Below are positions 1 through 13,575 of a stretch of DNA of 22,620 nt, one piece after another; position 1 is the first letter of the stretch, and every line of letters begins with the position of its first letter. Below the pieces are notes generated by a model that worked only from the letters and a program-made list of their open reading frames with translations, had not been told where the DNA came from and ran no database searches. Source of the stretch: Conidiobolus incongruus B7586 (taxonomy: Eukaryota; Entomophthoromycota; Entomophthoromycetes; Entomophthorales; Conidiobolaceae); the NCBI GenBank assembly GCA_000697335.1, contig JNEM01015815.1, positions 1-22,620 of the forward strand, read 5' to 3'. The position numbers and the translations under genes are program-made.

Positions 1-1002
1 TCTCTAAAAAAATCTATTTGTATATTAATCAACTTTATAAAAAAGGTAAATTAACTTATAATATTATTAGAATTACTAGTGTTAACTAGTTTACTATAGT
101 TAAAGCTGTTAAGAATAACAATAAAGAAACATTTAAACTTAAACTTAAGTGTGTTAATATTATAAATAAATATAATAAGAAGTATATTTATAGGTTAGTT
201 AATACAAGTAAATATAATATTACTGTAGAAATACAACAGGAATTATAAAACTATATAAGAATATTAGTTAACATTAATATTATTATATATATTTTATATT
301 AACATAGATATTACTTACACTTTAAAAAAAACACCCTTAACTAAAAAAGTCTTATTATAAAGTTAAGTAAAAATTTAAATGTCACTATTAATGTTAAACT
401 AAAACTAATTAAAGTAAGGTTATTTAATTTAATGAAATAAAAATATACTTTGGTAGATTTAATAAAAAAGCTAAATTCTTTAAAAAAGATACAAAATTAC
501 TTTATAACCATTATATTAATTTTACCTAAAAGTACAATAGTGGGTTAATTATTATTTGAGGATATATGTTGTTTTTAAGTGTAGGGTATCTTTATAAAGT
601 TAATAAAAGAATTAATATTGAGATATATTAAAGTATTTTAAACAATAAATTAAAAAAACCATTGAATAATATAGGTTAAATAAATCTAATATTATATTTT
701 AATAAGATAATACCTTTTACTATATTATAATTTCTACTACTAAATAACTTAAAAATAACAAGATAATAGTTATAAAGTGGTTTTTTTAATTTTTTAACTT
801 TAATCTAATTAAACACCTTTAGGATTAATTAAAAAAAGCTATTAAAGTTTTCCCCCTAATTAAAAATTTAAATCAACTTTAAAAATATGTTTAAGAAGTA
901 TAAAACAAGATTAACTTTTTTTAGTATAAGAAGTTAATTGATTTTATACCTTATAAACTTAAAGAAGTTAGAAAAGTTAAAGGTAAATACACTAAGTTTT
1001 AA
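1..1002 (+). mobile_element. Decayed Tc1/mariner (DD34E) transposase with RIP-like changes, 5' end outside window
   Basis: Three-frame reading recovers a Tc1/IS630-type transposase. A helix-turn-helix region lies near 45-120 (reads like GKLTYN..IRITSVN*FTIVKAV). The first catalytic block is at 419-436 (VI*FNE, from an expected VIWSDE). The second Asp is in a block reading IIF**DNT, with GAT at 706-708. The third block is at 805-825 (LIKH L*D, from an expected PIEHLWD). Exactly 34 codons separate the second Asp from the third catalytic codon, the spacing of the Tc1 family. The C-terminus reads KGKYTKF-stop at 1000-1002, the usual Tc1 ending. Almost every difference from the expected residues is C-to-T or G-to-A: Gln to TAA, Trp to TAG, Pro/Ser to TTT, the third catalytic Glu to AAA, the first Asp to AAT. 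There are at least two frame changes as well. The element is dead. Its left terminal repeat is outside the window and no clear right one was found. Confidence 0.85.
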
Positions 1003-2044
1003 TTTTTTTTTATCATCAAAAACCTACAAATTTATAACTTACTTTAGGTAAAATTTAAAGGTTTATATTTTAGTTAATTAATAACTAAATATCATTATTT
1101 AATAATATATATAATTAATAAATATAATAGATTTTAATTATTTAATTTAAATTTATTTTATTTAATATTAATTGAGTTATTAGTAAAAATATAAGTGTTT
1201 TTAATTTTATAACTTACTTTTGTAGGTTAGTGTATTAACAATTAAAAAAATAATAATTAAAATTAAAGTTAGTTTTTTAAATTTTAACAAGTTTTAGATA
1301 ATTTTTTTTCTTAACTTTAAAATAATTTACCTAGCAATAAATTATTAATTTAGATAATATTTTATTATTAAAAATTGCTTGTAAATTTTAAATAATTTTA
1401 AAAGGTTTATAGATAAATACTATTAATATTAAAATAAAAAATTTTTAATAATTACTATTTAGTTTAAATAAAATTAAATTAAATAACTAATTTTAAAAAA
1501 TTACTTCTTTAATAAAAAATTATTATATATAGTTTTCTATTAACTTTATATATATTTATTTATTTCAAACTAATAATATATTTAAAAAATCAAAAATTAA
1601 AAAATTTCTCATTATTTCAAATTTAAGGTAATATTAGCTTAATATTATTTTTCAAAATTTGACCTTTATATTCAAATAGTGGCATTTATAAAAATAAATA
1701 TCATAATAAGCAGTTTGTTTAAATTATAGAAATATTTTTTTTATATATTTTTCAAAAATTAATAAAACAAGAGGGAACTTAATAAGGAAATTTTTTCCTT
1801 TTAAATTAGATTAAATCATATTTTATAATTGATTTTTTTTGCAATAATAATATATACTTATTCAGGTTATAATATTAATATCTCAAAACAAAGTAGTTAA
1901 ATATATATTTGATATATAATGAATAATATTAGTTAAAATTTATTCTAAAGTATCAAATATTAGTTTATTTAGGCTTGAATAAAAAATTTTCTTGATATAT
2001 AATAATAGGATAATTAAAATAACCCTTAAAAATTCTAATAAAAA
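1003..2044. other. CpG-free AT-rich tract flanking the dead Tc1 element
   Basis: No reading frame or known repeat is recognisable. By eye there is no CpG dinucleotide from base 1 to about 2140, and G or C is scarce. A short inverted pair (aacctacaaa near 1020 and tttgtaggtt near 1219) might be a remnant of terminal repeats but is too short to assign. The tract may be more RIP-like-altered transposon sequence beyond recognition, which is inference. Confidence 0.4.
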
Positions 2045-2355
2045 TATTATTCTGATTTGTAGTATAGTTGGTAAATAAAAATGGTATTAATAAAACTACT
2101 GTCAAATCAATTTGGTAAATATATTTATTAATATTGCTGTTTAACGTTTATTGATTGTTCATATGCTGTAGTAGAATATCCAATTTTTCACTCCTGGGTT
2201 TAAATGCTTTAGTAGATGATAAAGGATCTTGTTAATTTAACAAACAGAACGATGGGCCTCATTTGATTACGGACCAACAAAGCCAGTCTGCATTAGGAAT
2301 AATAATGACTCGACTATCAAATAGAGACGGACGTATATTTTGAAATACAATAATA
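2045..2355 (+). repeat. Dispersed repeat, copy A (about 310 bp; possible tRNA-derived SINE)
   Basis: This stretch aligns with 11180-11480 in the same orientation at roughly 70% identity by eye. Shared blocks include aacaaagccag, ctttaacgt/gtttaacgt, actatc and ttttgaaat.caataat. It is GC-richer than its surroundings. At 2060-2072 it reads tagtatagttggt, which matches the A box of tRNA genes. About 28 nt further on, tgtcaaatc resembles a weak B box. That suggests a tRNA-derived SINE head, but no acceptor stem or cloverleaf is evident and the second copy has lost the A box, so the class is uncertain. Confidence 0.6.
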
Positions 2356-4262
2356 TGTAATATAAATATACAAATTTTTGATCAAGTTATCGAATGTATT
2401 TAAATAGATGATCTAATATAAATTATAAATTTGTAAATTTAATTTGAATCATTTAAATCTTAAAAAAATATGGTTAAAAAATTAACAAATATAAAAAAAT
2501 AGAATTATAACATCTAATATTATTACAAACTTTATTTTATTAGTATTGAGAGAATCAATATATATACTATTTGAAAAATATTATTATTATGAATTAAATT
2601 AAAATCATTTAAAGTTGAATTTATAAATTAAAATATTATAATACATTATGCATCAAAATTAGATATAAATTATTAAATCATAGTATTTATTTAATATAAT
2701 TTGGCCAAATCTTTTTAGTGTAAAAAATTTTAAATAATAATAAATTAATATAATATTCACATTCAACTATTATATAATATTATATAGCTAAAGAAACTTT
2801 AAATATTGAATCTTTTTAAATCATTTTTAATTAAGATATTCACAGAATATCTCATTTAAAAAATGTAATATACTTATTGAAATTAACAATATTTTCAGGT
2901 ATAATTAATAAAATAGTCTTTATATAATATAATAAAATAAATGAAATTTATTTGAAATTTATAAATATCAAAATTATAATTTGAATTATATCATTTGTAT
3001 TTTCTTTATAAACCTTTAATAATCATAATAATTTTCACGTTAGATATCGTATATATTATCTATAATATGATTAGTTTGAATATATATTGATGTATAGCTA
3101 CTAATATAGAGCCCTATGATAATCATAAAATTATTATCATTGAACTTGGGTTATTTTTTTCAAAACATTATTTTATAAATTATAATATTTAGAATTAAAC
3201 TATATGAAAAATTAAAACAAGAATTACTATAAAATTGAATGAAATATCAATTTTGTCATTCATTCTATGTAAAATTTTATTTTTTCAAATATATCAAAAT
3301 GATCAAACCTAATGATATTATCCATTATATATACTATATTAATTATATAAAATCCAACCTATTAAATTTTTAATTTCATTAATCGTCAACATTTATTACA
3401 TTAATATTAATATATTTATTTCATTTGCAAATATTATTTAATATATAATTCGGTATATAAATGAATATTATTAAATAATAGAGAGTTTAAAAAATATTTT
3501 AAACTATTGTAATAGCTAATACCAATCACTATGATTAGTTGAAATATATAAATATCGAATTATTGGTATTTAAAATTACAATAGAATTCCATTAATAATA
3601 ATAATATTCCAAATAAATATTAAACACTAGAAATTTCGATTATATGGATTTGAATTAATGATTAATCGTCAAATGATTTATATTAATTCAAAACCCATCA
3701 ATCATCAAATTAATTATAATATAATATAATAATTATTTATATAATCATACTATACAAGTAAAAAGTTAGCAATTCTAAAGAAATTGTACACAATCCAAAT
3801 TATCACGTTACAAATAAGATTCAAAAGAGGGATGATATCACCAAGTAACAATAACCAAAGCAATCATCTTTTATTTAGTAATATTTTATCAAATTAGTAT
3901 TGAATTACTAATTTTTAATTTTTAAAATAGGATATTATCAATTTTCAATACCCTATTATAAATTGTTTTTGATTGATGATTATGAATTTAAAATTTTAAA
4001 ACTACATAGAATTGGATTTAAAATTTTGCATCATTTTAATTGTGAGTAATTCGATTTTTAATTGACATAAATCACTTGAATTTATTAAGAATGAATTAAT
4101 CAGAATAATATATAGCTATTATATTAAGTGTATACATGTACTTAATAATCCAAGTATAACTTTAAGTCAGTTAGAATAGATAAATTATAATCTAATTTAT
4201 TTTAATATAAAGCAACTTGATAAACAAAATAATAAGGAGTTAAATTATATTTTTGAAAAAGG

Positions 4263-4292
4263 GTTTATGCTCACAGGATCCATTGCATAAAC
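4263..4292. repeat. Hairpin-forming inverted repeat, 8-bp arms
   Basis: GTTTATGC at 4263-4270 is mirrored by GCATAAAC at 4285-4292 around a 14-nt loop that is unusually GC-containing for this spacer (includes aggatcc). It may be a structured RNA element, a transposon relic or chance. Confidence 0.45.
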
Positions 4293-4337
4293 TAAATTTC
4301 AATTGAAAAATATGAATTTTTGAACTTATTTTAAGTA

Positions 4338-4368
4338 ATTTTTATGGGCGTCAAATTACCATAAAAAT
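4338..4368. repeat. Hairpin-forming inverted repeat, 10-bp arms
   Basis: ATTTTTATGG at 4338-4347 is mirrored perfectly by CCATAAAAAT at 4359-4368 around an 11-nt loop. It lies 45 bp after the 4263-4292 hairpin. Function is unknown. Confidence 0.5.
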
Positions 4369-4896
4369 ATTAATCAAAAAAATCTTAAAGTTTCTAAGGA
4401 GTTGTAGAGCATTAACCAATCAATTTGAATCATCATTAAACCCTTAAATATGACCAATTGTAATTCATTAAGAAATTTTAATTACCACACAACGCTTCCA
4501 ACCAACTAAAAATTTTTATTTTTTTACTTAGTAAATTAACTGTGATATTGATTGAAATAATTACAACTTTAAAATAACACTCTTTAATTTTAATACTTTA
4601 TAACTCTATAAAAAGAATTTTTTTTATTTAACAAAAATAATTATTAAATTGACATTGTTAAAAAGATTAAAATTTTATAACTTGTATTCAACTCACTTTT
4701 TATTAGACTCTTTAAGTCAGTTGATTCAATATACCCAATCTTATATTGGTTATATTTTTAAAAGGATAAAACTTTATCAACTGTGACCCCCGCTTTTTTT
4801 TTCTAAATTGTATTAATATCATTTTAATTTATCTTTTCAAAACTAAAAAAATAATAATAATAATAAATTTCACTATCAATTAATTATTAAATATCC

Positions 4897-6927
4897 ATGA
4901 CCCAAACAACGCAAGATTCTTGGAGAAATCGTAGTGATAAGTCTGATCTAAGTTCGGAAACTTCGAGATCACCTTCTAGTACTAGAAATTTTGGGTTTAA
5001 TTCTAAAGATGTCAAACTAAAAGCTAAACATAATCTATCTTCAAATGCCGAAAATATTATTACTATGGATATGTTATCCGTTTATGAAGTAAATAATTCA
5101 TTTTATTATTCATAATTTCTAAATTAAATATTTTTATTGTTATTTTATTTAGAAATTGACTCCTACATTTGATAGTTCAGAGAGGAGAAGGCTGTTTTTA
5201 ATCAGGATTCAACATATTTTTGAATTGGAATTTCCAGATCAAGAAATTAAGAGTGAACTATTTGGGTAAATGACAATTATTTAAATCAATTTCAAGAAGT
5301 ATAACTAATTGAGTTCACCACTAGCTCTTCTACCAACTCCTTAGGTTCCAACCAGAGCGACGTTGACGTCTGTATATTAACGCCGGGTGAAGCTTTTAGG
5401 GATATTCGATCACTAGGGAACTGTCTGAAAAAATGTAAATACTAAAATTTTTCAATATTATTGAATTTGATTGGTCAGAAGGATTAAATTATTTAATTTT
5501 TAGACGGTTTTACAAATATTATATGCATTCCTGAAGCCAAAATTCCTATTGTTAAAGCTTATGACTCATTACTGTAAGTTTTTATAATTTGTAATATTCA
5601 AGTATTAATTTGTTGATTCTTTAAAGTGATTTAGCTTGTGATTTTAATGTGAATAATCCTGTTGCTTTAAGTAATACTAAGCTAATACGGACGTATGTCG
5701 ATATTGATCCAAGGGTAAGACCTTTGACAATGATGATTAAATACTGGACTAGTAGGAGAAAACTCAATGATGCTGGTAAATTTTATCATTAGTCCGAATT
5801 ATTCAAATTTATTAAACATTTTATACTTAGCTGCTGGTGGAACACTATCAACGTATACTTGGGTGAATATTGTACTCAACTTTTTGCAGATGAGGGATCC
5901 ACCAATATTGCCCGTTCTCCATCAAATTCCATGCGCTCCAGTATATATCCAAGGAGTAAATGTGGCATTTTTTGATGATGTAAATTTACTCGCAGGGTTT
6001 GGTAGAACTAATAAGGAAACTTTGGGTGGATTATTATTTGCATTTTTTAAACACTTTGGCTACGAATTTGATTATAACGAAAATGTTGTCAGTGTTAGAC
6101 ATGGAAAATATTTATCTAAAAAAGACAAGGGTTGGCATACTGGAAAACTATATAGAATGTTTTGTATTGAGGAACCCTTTAACACTGTTAGAAATTTAGG
6201 AAATAGTGCAGATTTAATTAGTGTCATAGGGATTAGAGATGAGTTGCGAAGAGCTGCTAAATTTCTTTTAGAGAAAGCCTCATTCGCTATGGTATGTCAA
6301 GCTTATAGACCCATTTATTCAAATTCTGATGGCAGCGGAGACGAAGATCCCAACAGTGGCGAAACTTTATTCTTTCAATGGAATGATGAAATTGTTGAAG
6401 AATTGACCTATCTCACCTCTCAACTCGCACTTGACCACCCTCATTATCTTCACCCTCCCAAGTATGATCCTAAGCGTAGAATCAATCTACCAAAATCAGC
6501 TCCATTGCCAAATATTCCTAATTTGAATGCGAATATTCCTGAGCCTATTAAACCATCACCTCCTATCATTCATATTAAAGAGCCCGCTCCTAGATCTAAT
6601 AGTCAATCCAAATCAGAGCAAAGATCTAATCACGACACATCAGGATCCAAAGGGAAGAGTGAGCCAAATGGCAAGGAGAATAACAGAAGATCTAACTCGT
6701 CCAACAATCGAAATAGATCGAGAGGACGCAGTGAAAAATCAAGCAATCGCAATTCAAAAAACAGTAATAATAATAATAATAATAATAGTGGAAATAATAG
6801 CTCAAACACCAACACATCTTCCAAATCCCAACCATCTAAGTCATCCAAAAGTCGCAAAAAATCCAATCATCGCAACTCATCCAGAGCCAATGGCAAAGCT
6901 AGTTCAACCGCGACTGCTGCAACATAG
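4897..6927 (+). CDS. Cid1/Trf4-type non-canonical poly(A)/poly(U) RNA polymerase, six exons
   Basis: Proposed exons are 4897-5088, 5153-5265, 5325-5434, 5504-5573, 5627-5775 and 5831-6927. All five introns (53-69 nt) begin GTAA and end AG, and the join gives 576 residues with no stop. The protein is a DNA polymerase beta-like nucleotidyltransferase that would add A or U to RNA 3' ends. The active site is visible: FGSS at 101-104, then SDVDV with metal-binding D114 and D116, and a third Asp, D167, in ACDFNV. The central domain has VDIDPRVRPL and a GGTLSTYTW block near 214-222. The PAP-associated domain is near 277-340 (GLLFAFFKHFGYEF). Residues from about 440 to 576 are a disordered Pro-, then Ser/Asn/Arg/Lys-rich tail with a poly-Asn run encoded by an AAT microsatellite (about 6765-6786); its basic nature suggests RNA binding. 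A-versus-U specificity cannot be read from the sequence. The first ATG was chosen because exon 1 leads into the family's usual N-terminal helix; an upstream exon is possible. Confidence 0.88.
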
Positions 6928-10028
<3,101 letters not shown>

Positions 10029-10162
10029 TAATATTATATAAATATTAATTAATTAATATCAACAACTATTTGATATTTTTGAATATTGATTAACCTTAAT
10101 TGTAGTATTAAATAATTGTTTATTGCTCGATATTATATAGAATGATTTATTAATATTTGTGA

Positions 10163-11014
<852 letters not shown>

Positions 11015-11179
11015 ATATTATTTTCAACAGTTAAAAGTCAATTGAATTAAGTAAATATAAATTACATTGTTTCAACTCTATAACATACACAATTATTAGA
11101 AAATTAGCATCAATTCAAATTATCTAATAAATTTCGTTCAATAAAATTTATTAAACAGAGAGATTTTAATATATATTTC

Positions 11180-11480
11180 AGATAGTGTTGTGTTTTATAA
11201 TAAGTTTTATAAATAAAGATCGTTGTTAGAAAAGTACTTGTAATACGATTTAATAAATTATTTATTGATCCTGCTCTTTAACGTATTGGGACTGTATGTC
11301 TCAAAGCTTATTTAAATCGTTGATTCAGTGAATGATATGGGATTTGGTTAAAATCTAACAAAGAGAACTAAGAGTATATTTTTAATGATGAACTAACAAA
11401 GCCAGCCTGAATTAGAAATAGTATTGGTTTTACTATCGAATTGAGATGGACAATTAATTTTGAAATGCAATAATAGCAAT
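11180..11480 (+). repeat. Dispersed repeat, copy B
   Basis: This is the second copy of the repeat at 2045-2355, in the same orientation and colinear along its length (for example ctttaacgt near 11276, aacaaagccagcctg near 11396, ttttgaaatgcaataata near 11458). It has decayed more at the 5' end, where the tRNA A-box-like motif of copy A is not preserved. It sits between the MetAP2 pseudogene and the MITE beginning at about 11484, so the MITE may have landed in or beside its tail. Confidence 0.6.
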
Positions 11481-11483
11481 TTT

Positions 11484-11787
11484 CAGGGAAAGAGTACTAT
11501 TTTGATTAGCTTGCACCTAATATCAATATCAAAAAATTTTTAATCAAAATCAAATTATTATAATTATTGATTTTTTATAACTAAAGTATTTTCAACTAAT
11601 ATCGGAATTCTTATAAAGCTTTATATAAATTCATTAATTACTTGAAATTCATAATTTACTACTTTAAAATATTGAATATGTATGTGAATTCAATATTTCT
11701 AATTGGAAATGCCTAATATATTTTGTTTAGCCTTGAAAATTTACTTGATTTTGGGTGCAAGTTAATATCAAAATAATTGTCCTTCCT
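11484..11787. mobile_element. Putative Tc1/mariner-like MITE (about 304 bp)
   Basis: The ends form imperfect terminal inverted repeats of about 34 bp. The left arm at 11484-11517 starts CAGGGAAAGAG and ends GCTTGCACC. The reverse complement of the right arm at 11754-11787 starts AGGAAGGACA, shares ATTTTGAT, and ends ACTTGCACC. A TA follows the right end; the left flank lacks a clear TA. The design (roughly CAGGG...GCACC ends, no coding capacity in the 236-bp interior) resembles non-autonomous Tc1-family elements. There is only one copy in this window, so the assignment rests on the inverted ends alone. Confidence 0.55.
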
Positions 11788-12699
11788 TAAAACTTGGAAA
11801 ACAGCAGAAATTACCTTAATAACGATTAATGAACAGTGAACAAACCTTTCAATTAATCAATTCTTTCACTAATTTTTCTAAAATCGTCGAAAATTATCTA
11901 TTAGTATCCACCTGTCAATAATACCCGAACCTTATATATTTGACCAACAGTTACATTCTAATCAACTCAATCATCATTAATTTAATAATTACAGCTGATA
12001 AAAAAGGAATTTTTCAAGGATATCCCAAATGCTTAAAATGAATGTCAATTCCAATTTGAAAGATCTACCAACATGCTTGAATCAATTAATGGTTCTTTCA
12101 ATGTGGTAATAGAGCGAAATTTAGGGAGATCATTTGACATTCATTAATTAAAATCAAATACTATGTTATAATATTGGTTAAAGCATTTATTAATATTCTT
12201 CAATATAGAGCTTATTACCTAAACATTGCATGATTTTATATAGTTTCAATAACAATGCCAACACTTATAATACAGAATTTAACAATGTTTGGCTAACTGG
12301 ACTAAATTAAAATTTTGAATCTGTTAATAAATTTACCATATAAATCGATTTCCCTCCACATTTTGATTCTGGTCGAGATTTTCATATATTGTGTTGAAGA
12401 ATTTGATTGAATCATAGCATATTTTTTGATATTTGCTATTAGTAACAATATTAAAGATTAATAAAATACTGTTGCTTTTAGATACTATAAACACTATATT
12501 GAGGAAGTATAACTAAATATAATATTCTATTTTTAAAATGTATTATTTTTCTAAATTATTTTTATTTTAAAAAATAGTGATTGAAAAATCTTGATAAACC
12601 ATTAAAAACTTAAAAAAATGAACTACTATTAGAGTTACCTATTTAAATTTAGTACCTCCATTATTTCAAAATGAGCATATGAACTTTGATAATAAAAAC
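11788..12699. other. Intergenic region between the MITE and the secreted-protein promoter
   Basis: No coding sequence was recognised. Bases 11800-12150 are somewhat GC-richer than other spacers and contain the nested inverted repeat at 12037-12145. From 12150 to 12650 the sequence returns to plain AT-rich spacer. Confidence 0.45.
12037..12145. repeat. Nested inverted repeat capable of a large stem-loop
   Basis: The outer arms AATGAATGTCAA (12037-12048) and TTGACATTCATT (12134-12145) are perfectly complementary over 12 bp. Inside, TTGAAAGA (12056-12063) pairs with TCTTTCAA (12094-12101), and ACC (12067-12069) pairs with GGT (12091-12093). The whole 109-nt unit could fold into a stem carrying an internal hairpin. 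It could be a structured non-coding RNA, a foldback mini-element or a chance arrangement. Confidence 0.5.
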
Positions 12700-12930
12700 A
12701 AATAAATTACGGAGTGCCCCAAATGACTCCAATGGATTTCTTGACATTCCAATCTCCTGACCGATAATCTGACTAATTAATGAGCTCTGGATTGTCGAGA
12801 TTAGCTACCCATCGTGAGCTAAGTTCCCTCGTTTGTGCTTTTCTCCATAGTTGTCATACTATCATCTCTCGATTACCATTAAACCCATGTATATAAATAC
12901 CAACCTCGGGATTTAGTATAGTATCAACTA
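12700..12930 (+). promoter_or_regulatory. Promoter of the secreted Gly/Tyr-rich protein gene
   Basis: A GC-richer island covers about 12715-12890. A canonical TATA box, TATATAAAT, lies at 12890-12898, about 72 bp before the ATG at 12970. That places transcription start near 12920-12930 with a leader of about 45 nt. A clear TATA box and GC island suit a strong or regulated promoter. No specific activator site can be named. Confidence 0.65.
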
Positions 12931-12969
12931 ATCTAATCCTAAGTTTTTTGTATTTACTTTTGTCAAAAT

Positions 12970-13575
12970 ATGCAATTACTAGTAACTGTTTCTTTGATTG
13001 CTTCCGTAGTATTGTCATCTCCTCAGCCATTATTGCAAGGTGGTCCCGGTGTGGCTAATCGGGACACTCTGGGCGCTACTATTGATGATACACTGGGCAC
13101 CAATAATGTCCCCGATACCACTGCACCTGGCTCTATTGGTGATGATGTCGACTGTCTCCTCGGCAATTGCAGAAATGGACTAGGTAGAAACAGGGGTCTC
13201 TTGGGTGGCTTGTTAGGAGGTGGGAATGGATATGGAAATGGCGGTCTTTTGGGCGGTCTTTTGGGTGGACTCTTGGGTGGCGGCAACGGTGGTGGCCACC
13301 CATACGGCTATGGCAATGGATACGGTACTGGTTACGGTAATGGCTATGGTCATGGATATGGTGGTGACTTTGATTCTTATGGAAACGGCTATGGCAATGG
13401 CTTCGATGTTCACCACGGGAATGGTTACGGATCCGATTATGGATACGGTAATAATTATGATGTTCATGGAGGGGTTGGTTATGATACCTATGGCAACGGT
13501 GCTGGTTATGATACCTATGGACATACAGACGCCCATGTTAACTCTCATGTCGATAGCTATAATACAGGCTATTAA
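12970..13575 (+). CDS. Secreted glycine/tyrosine/asparagine-rich repeat protein, unknown function
   Basis: A single-exon gene of 201 residues. Residues 1-16 are a typical signal peptide (MQLLVTVSLIASVVLS) with likely cleavage near SSPQP. A short mixed segment follows with the only two cysteines, C62 and C67 (DCLLGNC), which could form a small disulphide loop. Residues 76-105 are Leu/Gly repeats (GLLGGLLGG), and from 110 on there are Gly-Tyr-Gly-Asn repeats (YGNGYG) with added His and Asp, including two near-copies of GYDTYGNGAG-type units near the end. There is no membrane anchor or GPI-type tail. The composition resembles extracellular structural or adhesive glycine-rich proteins of cell walls and surfaces; that role is inferred from composition only. 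Codon use (GGC/GGT, TAT/TAC mix) and the clear TATA promoter suggest strong expression. Long frames on the other strand here are artefacts of the repeat. Confidence 0.85.
   Translation: MQLLVTVSLIASVVLSSPQPLLQGGPGVANRDTLGATIDDTLGTNNVPDTTAPGSIGDDVDCLLGNCRNGLGRNRGLLGGLLGGGNGYGNGGLLGGLLGGLLGGGNGGGHPYGYGNGYGTGYGNGYGHGYGGDFDSYGNGYGNGFDVHHGNGYGSDYGYGNNYDVHGGVGYDTYGNGAGYDTYGHTDAHVNSHVDSYNTGY

Larger units (their letters stand above)
2356..4896. other. Long AT-rich intergenic spacer upstream of the nucleotidyltransferase gene
   Basis: No coding frame, RNA gene or transposon could be recognised in these 2.5 kb. The notable structures are several short hairpin-forming inverted repeats: one of 8 bp arms at 3116-3140, and two larger ones listed separately at 4263-4292 and 4338-4368. 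A short C-run followed by a T-run (ccccc-gc-t) at about 4787-4802 and AT-rich sequence lie just upstream of the start codon and may belong to the promoter and leader of the gene at 4897. Confidence 0.5.

Noticed and set aside
2050-2115. Possible tRNA gene around the A-box-like motif
   Set aside because: No paired acceptor, anticodon or T stem could be built, and the B-box-like motif is weak. Kept only as a hint of SINE origin.
4149-4720. Shared 13-mer CTTTAAGTCAGTT at about 4160 and 4708
   Set aside because: A single AT-leaning 13-bp match is expected by chance in 22 kb of this composition, and flanks do not align.
5767-6927. Single-exon nucleotidyltransferase starting at 5767
   Set aside because: Its first residues come from intron sequence, and the catalytic Gly-Ser and Asp motifs are in upstream exons that join cleanly in frame.
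13023-13548. Overlapping frames on both strands of the Gly-rich gene
   Set aside because: The GGN-TAT repeat keeps alternate frames open. Only the plus frame with a signal peptide and TATA promoter is credible.
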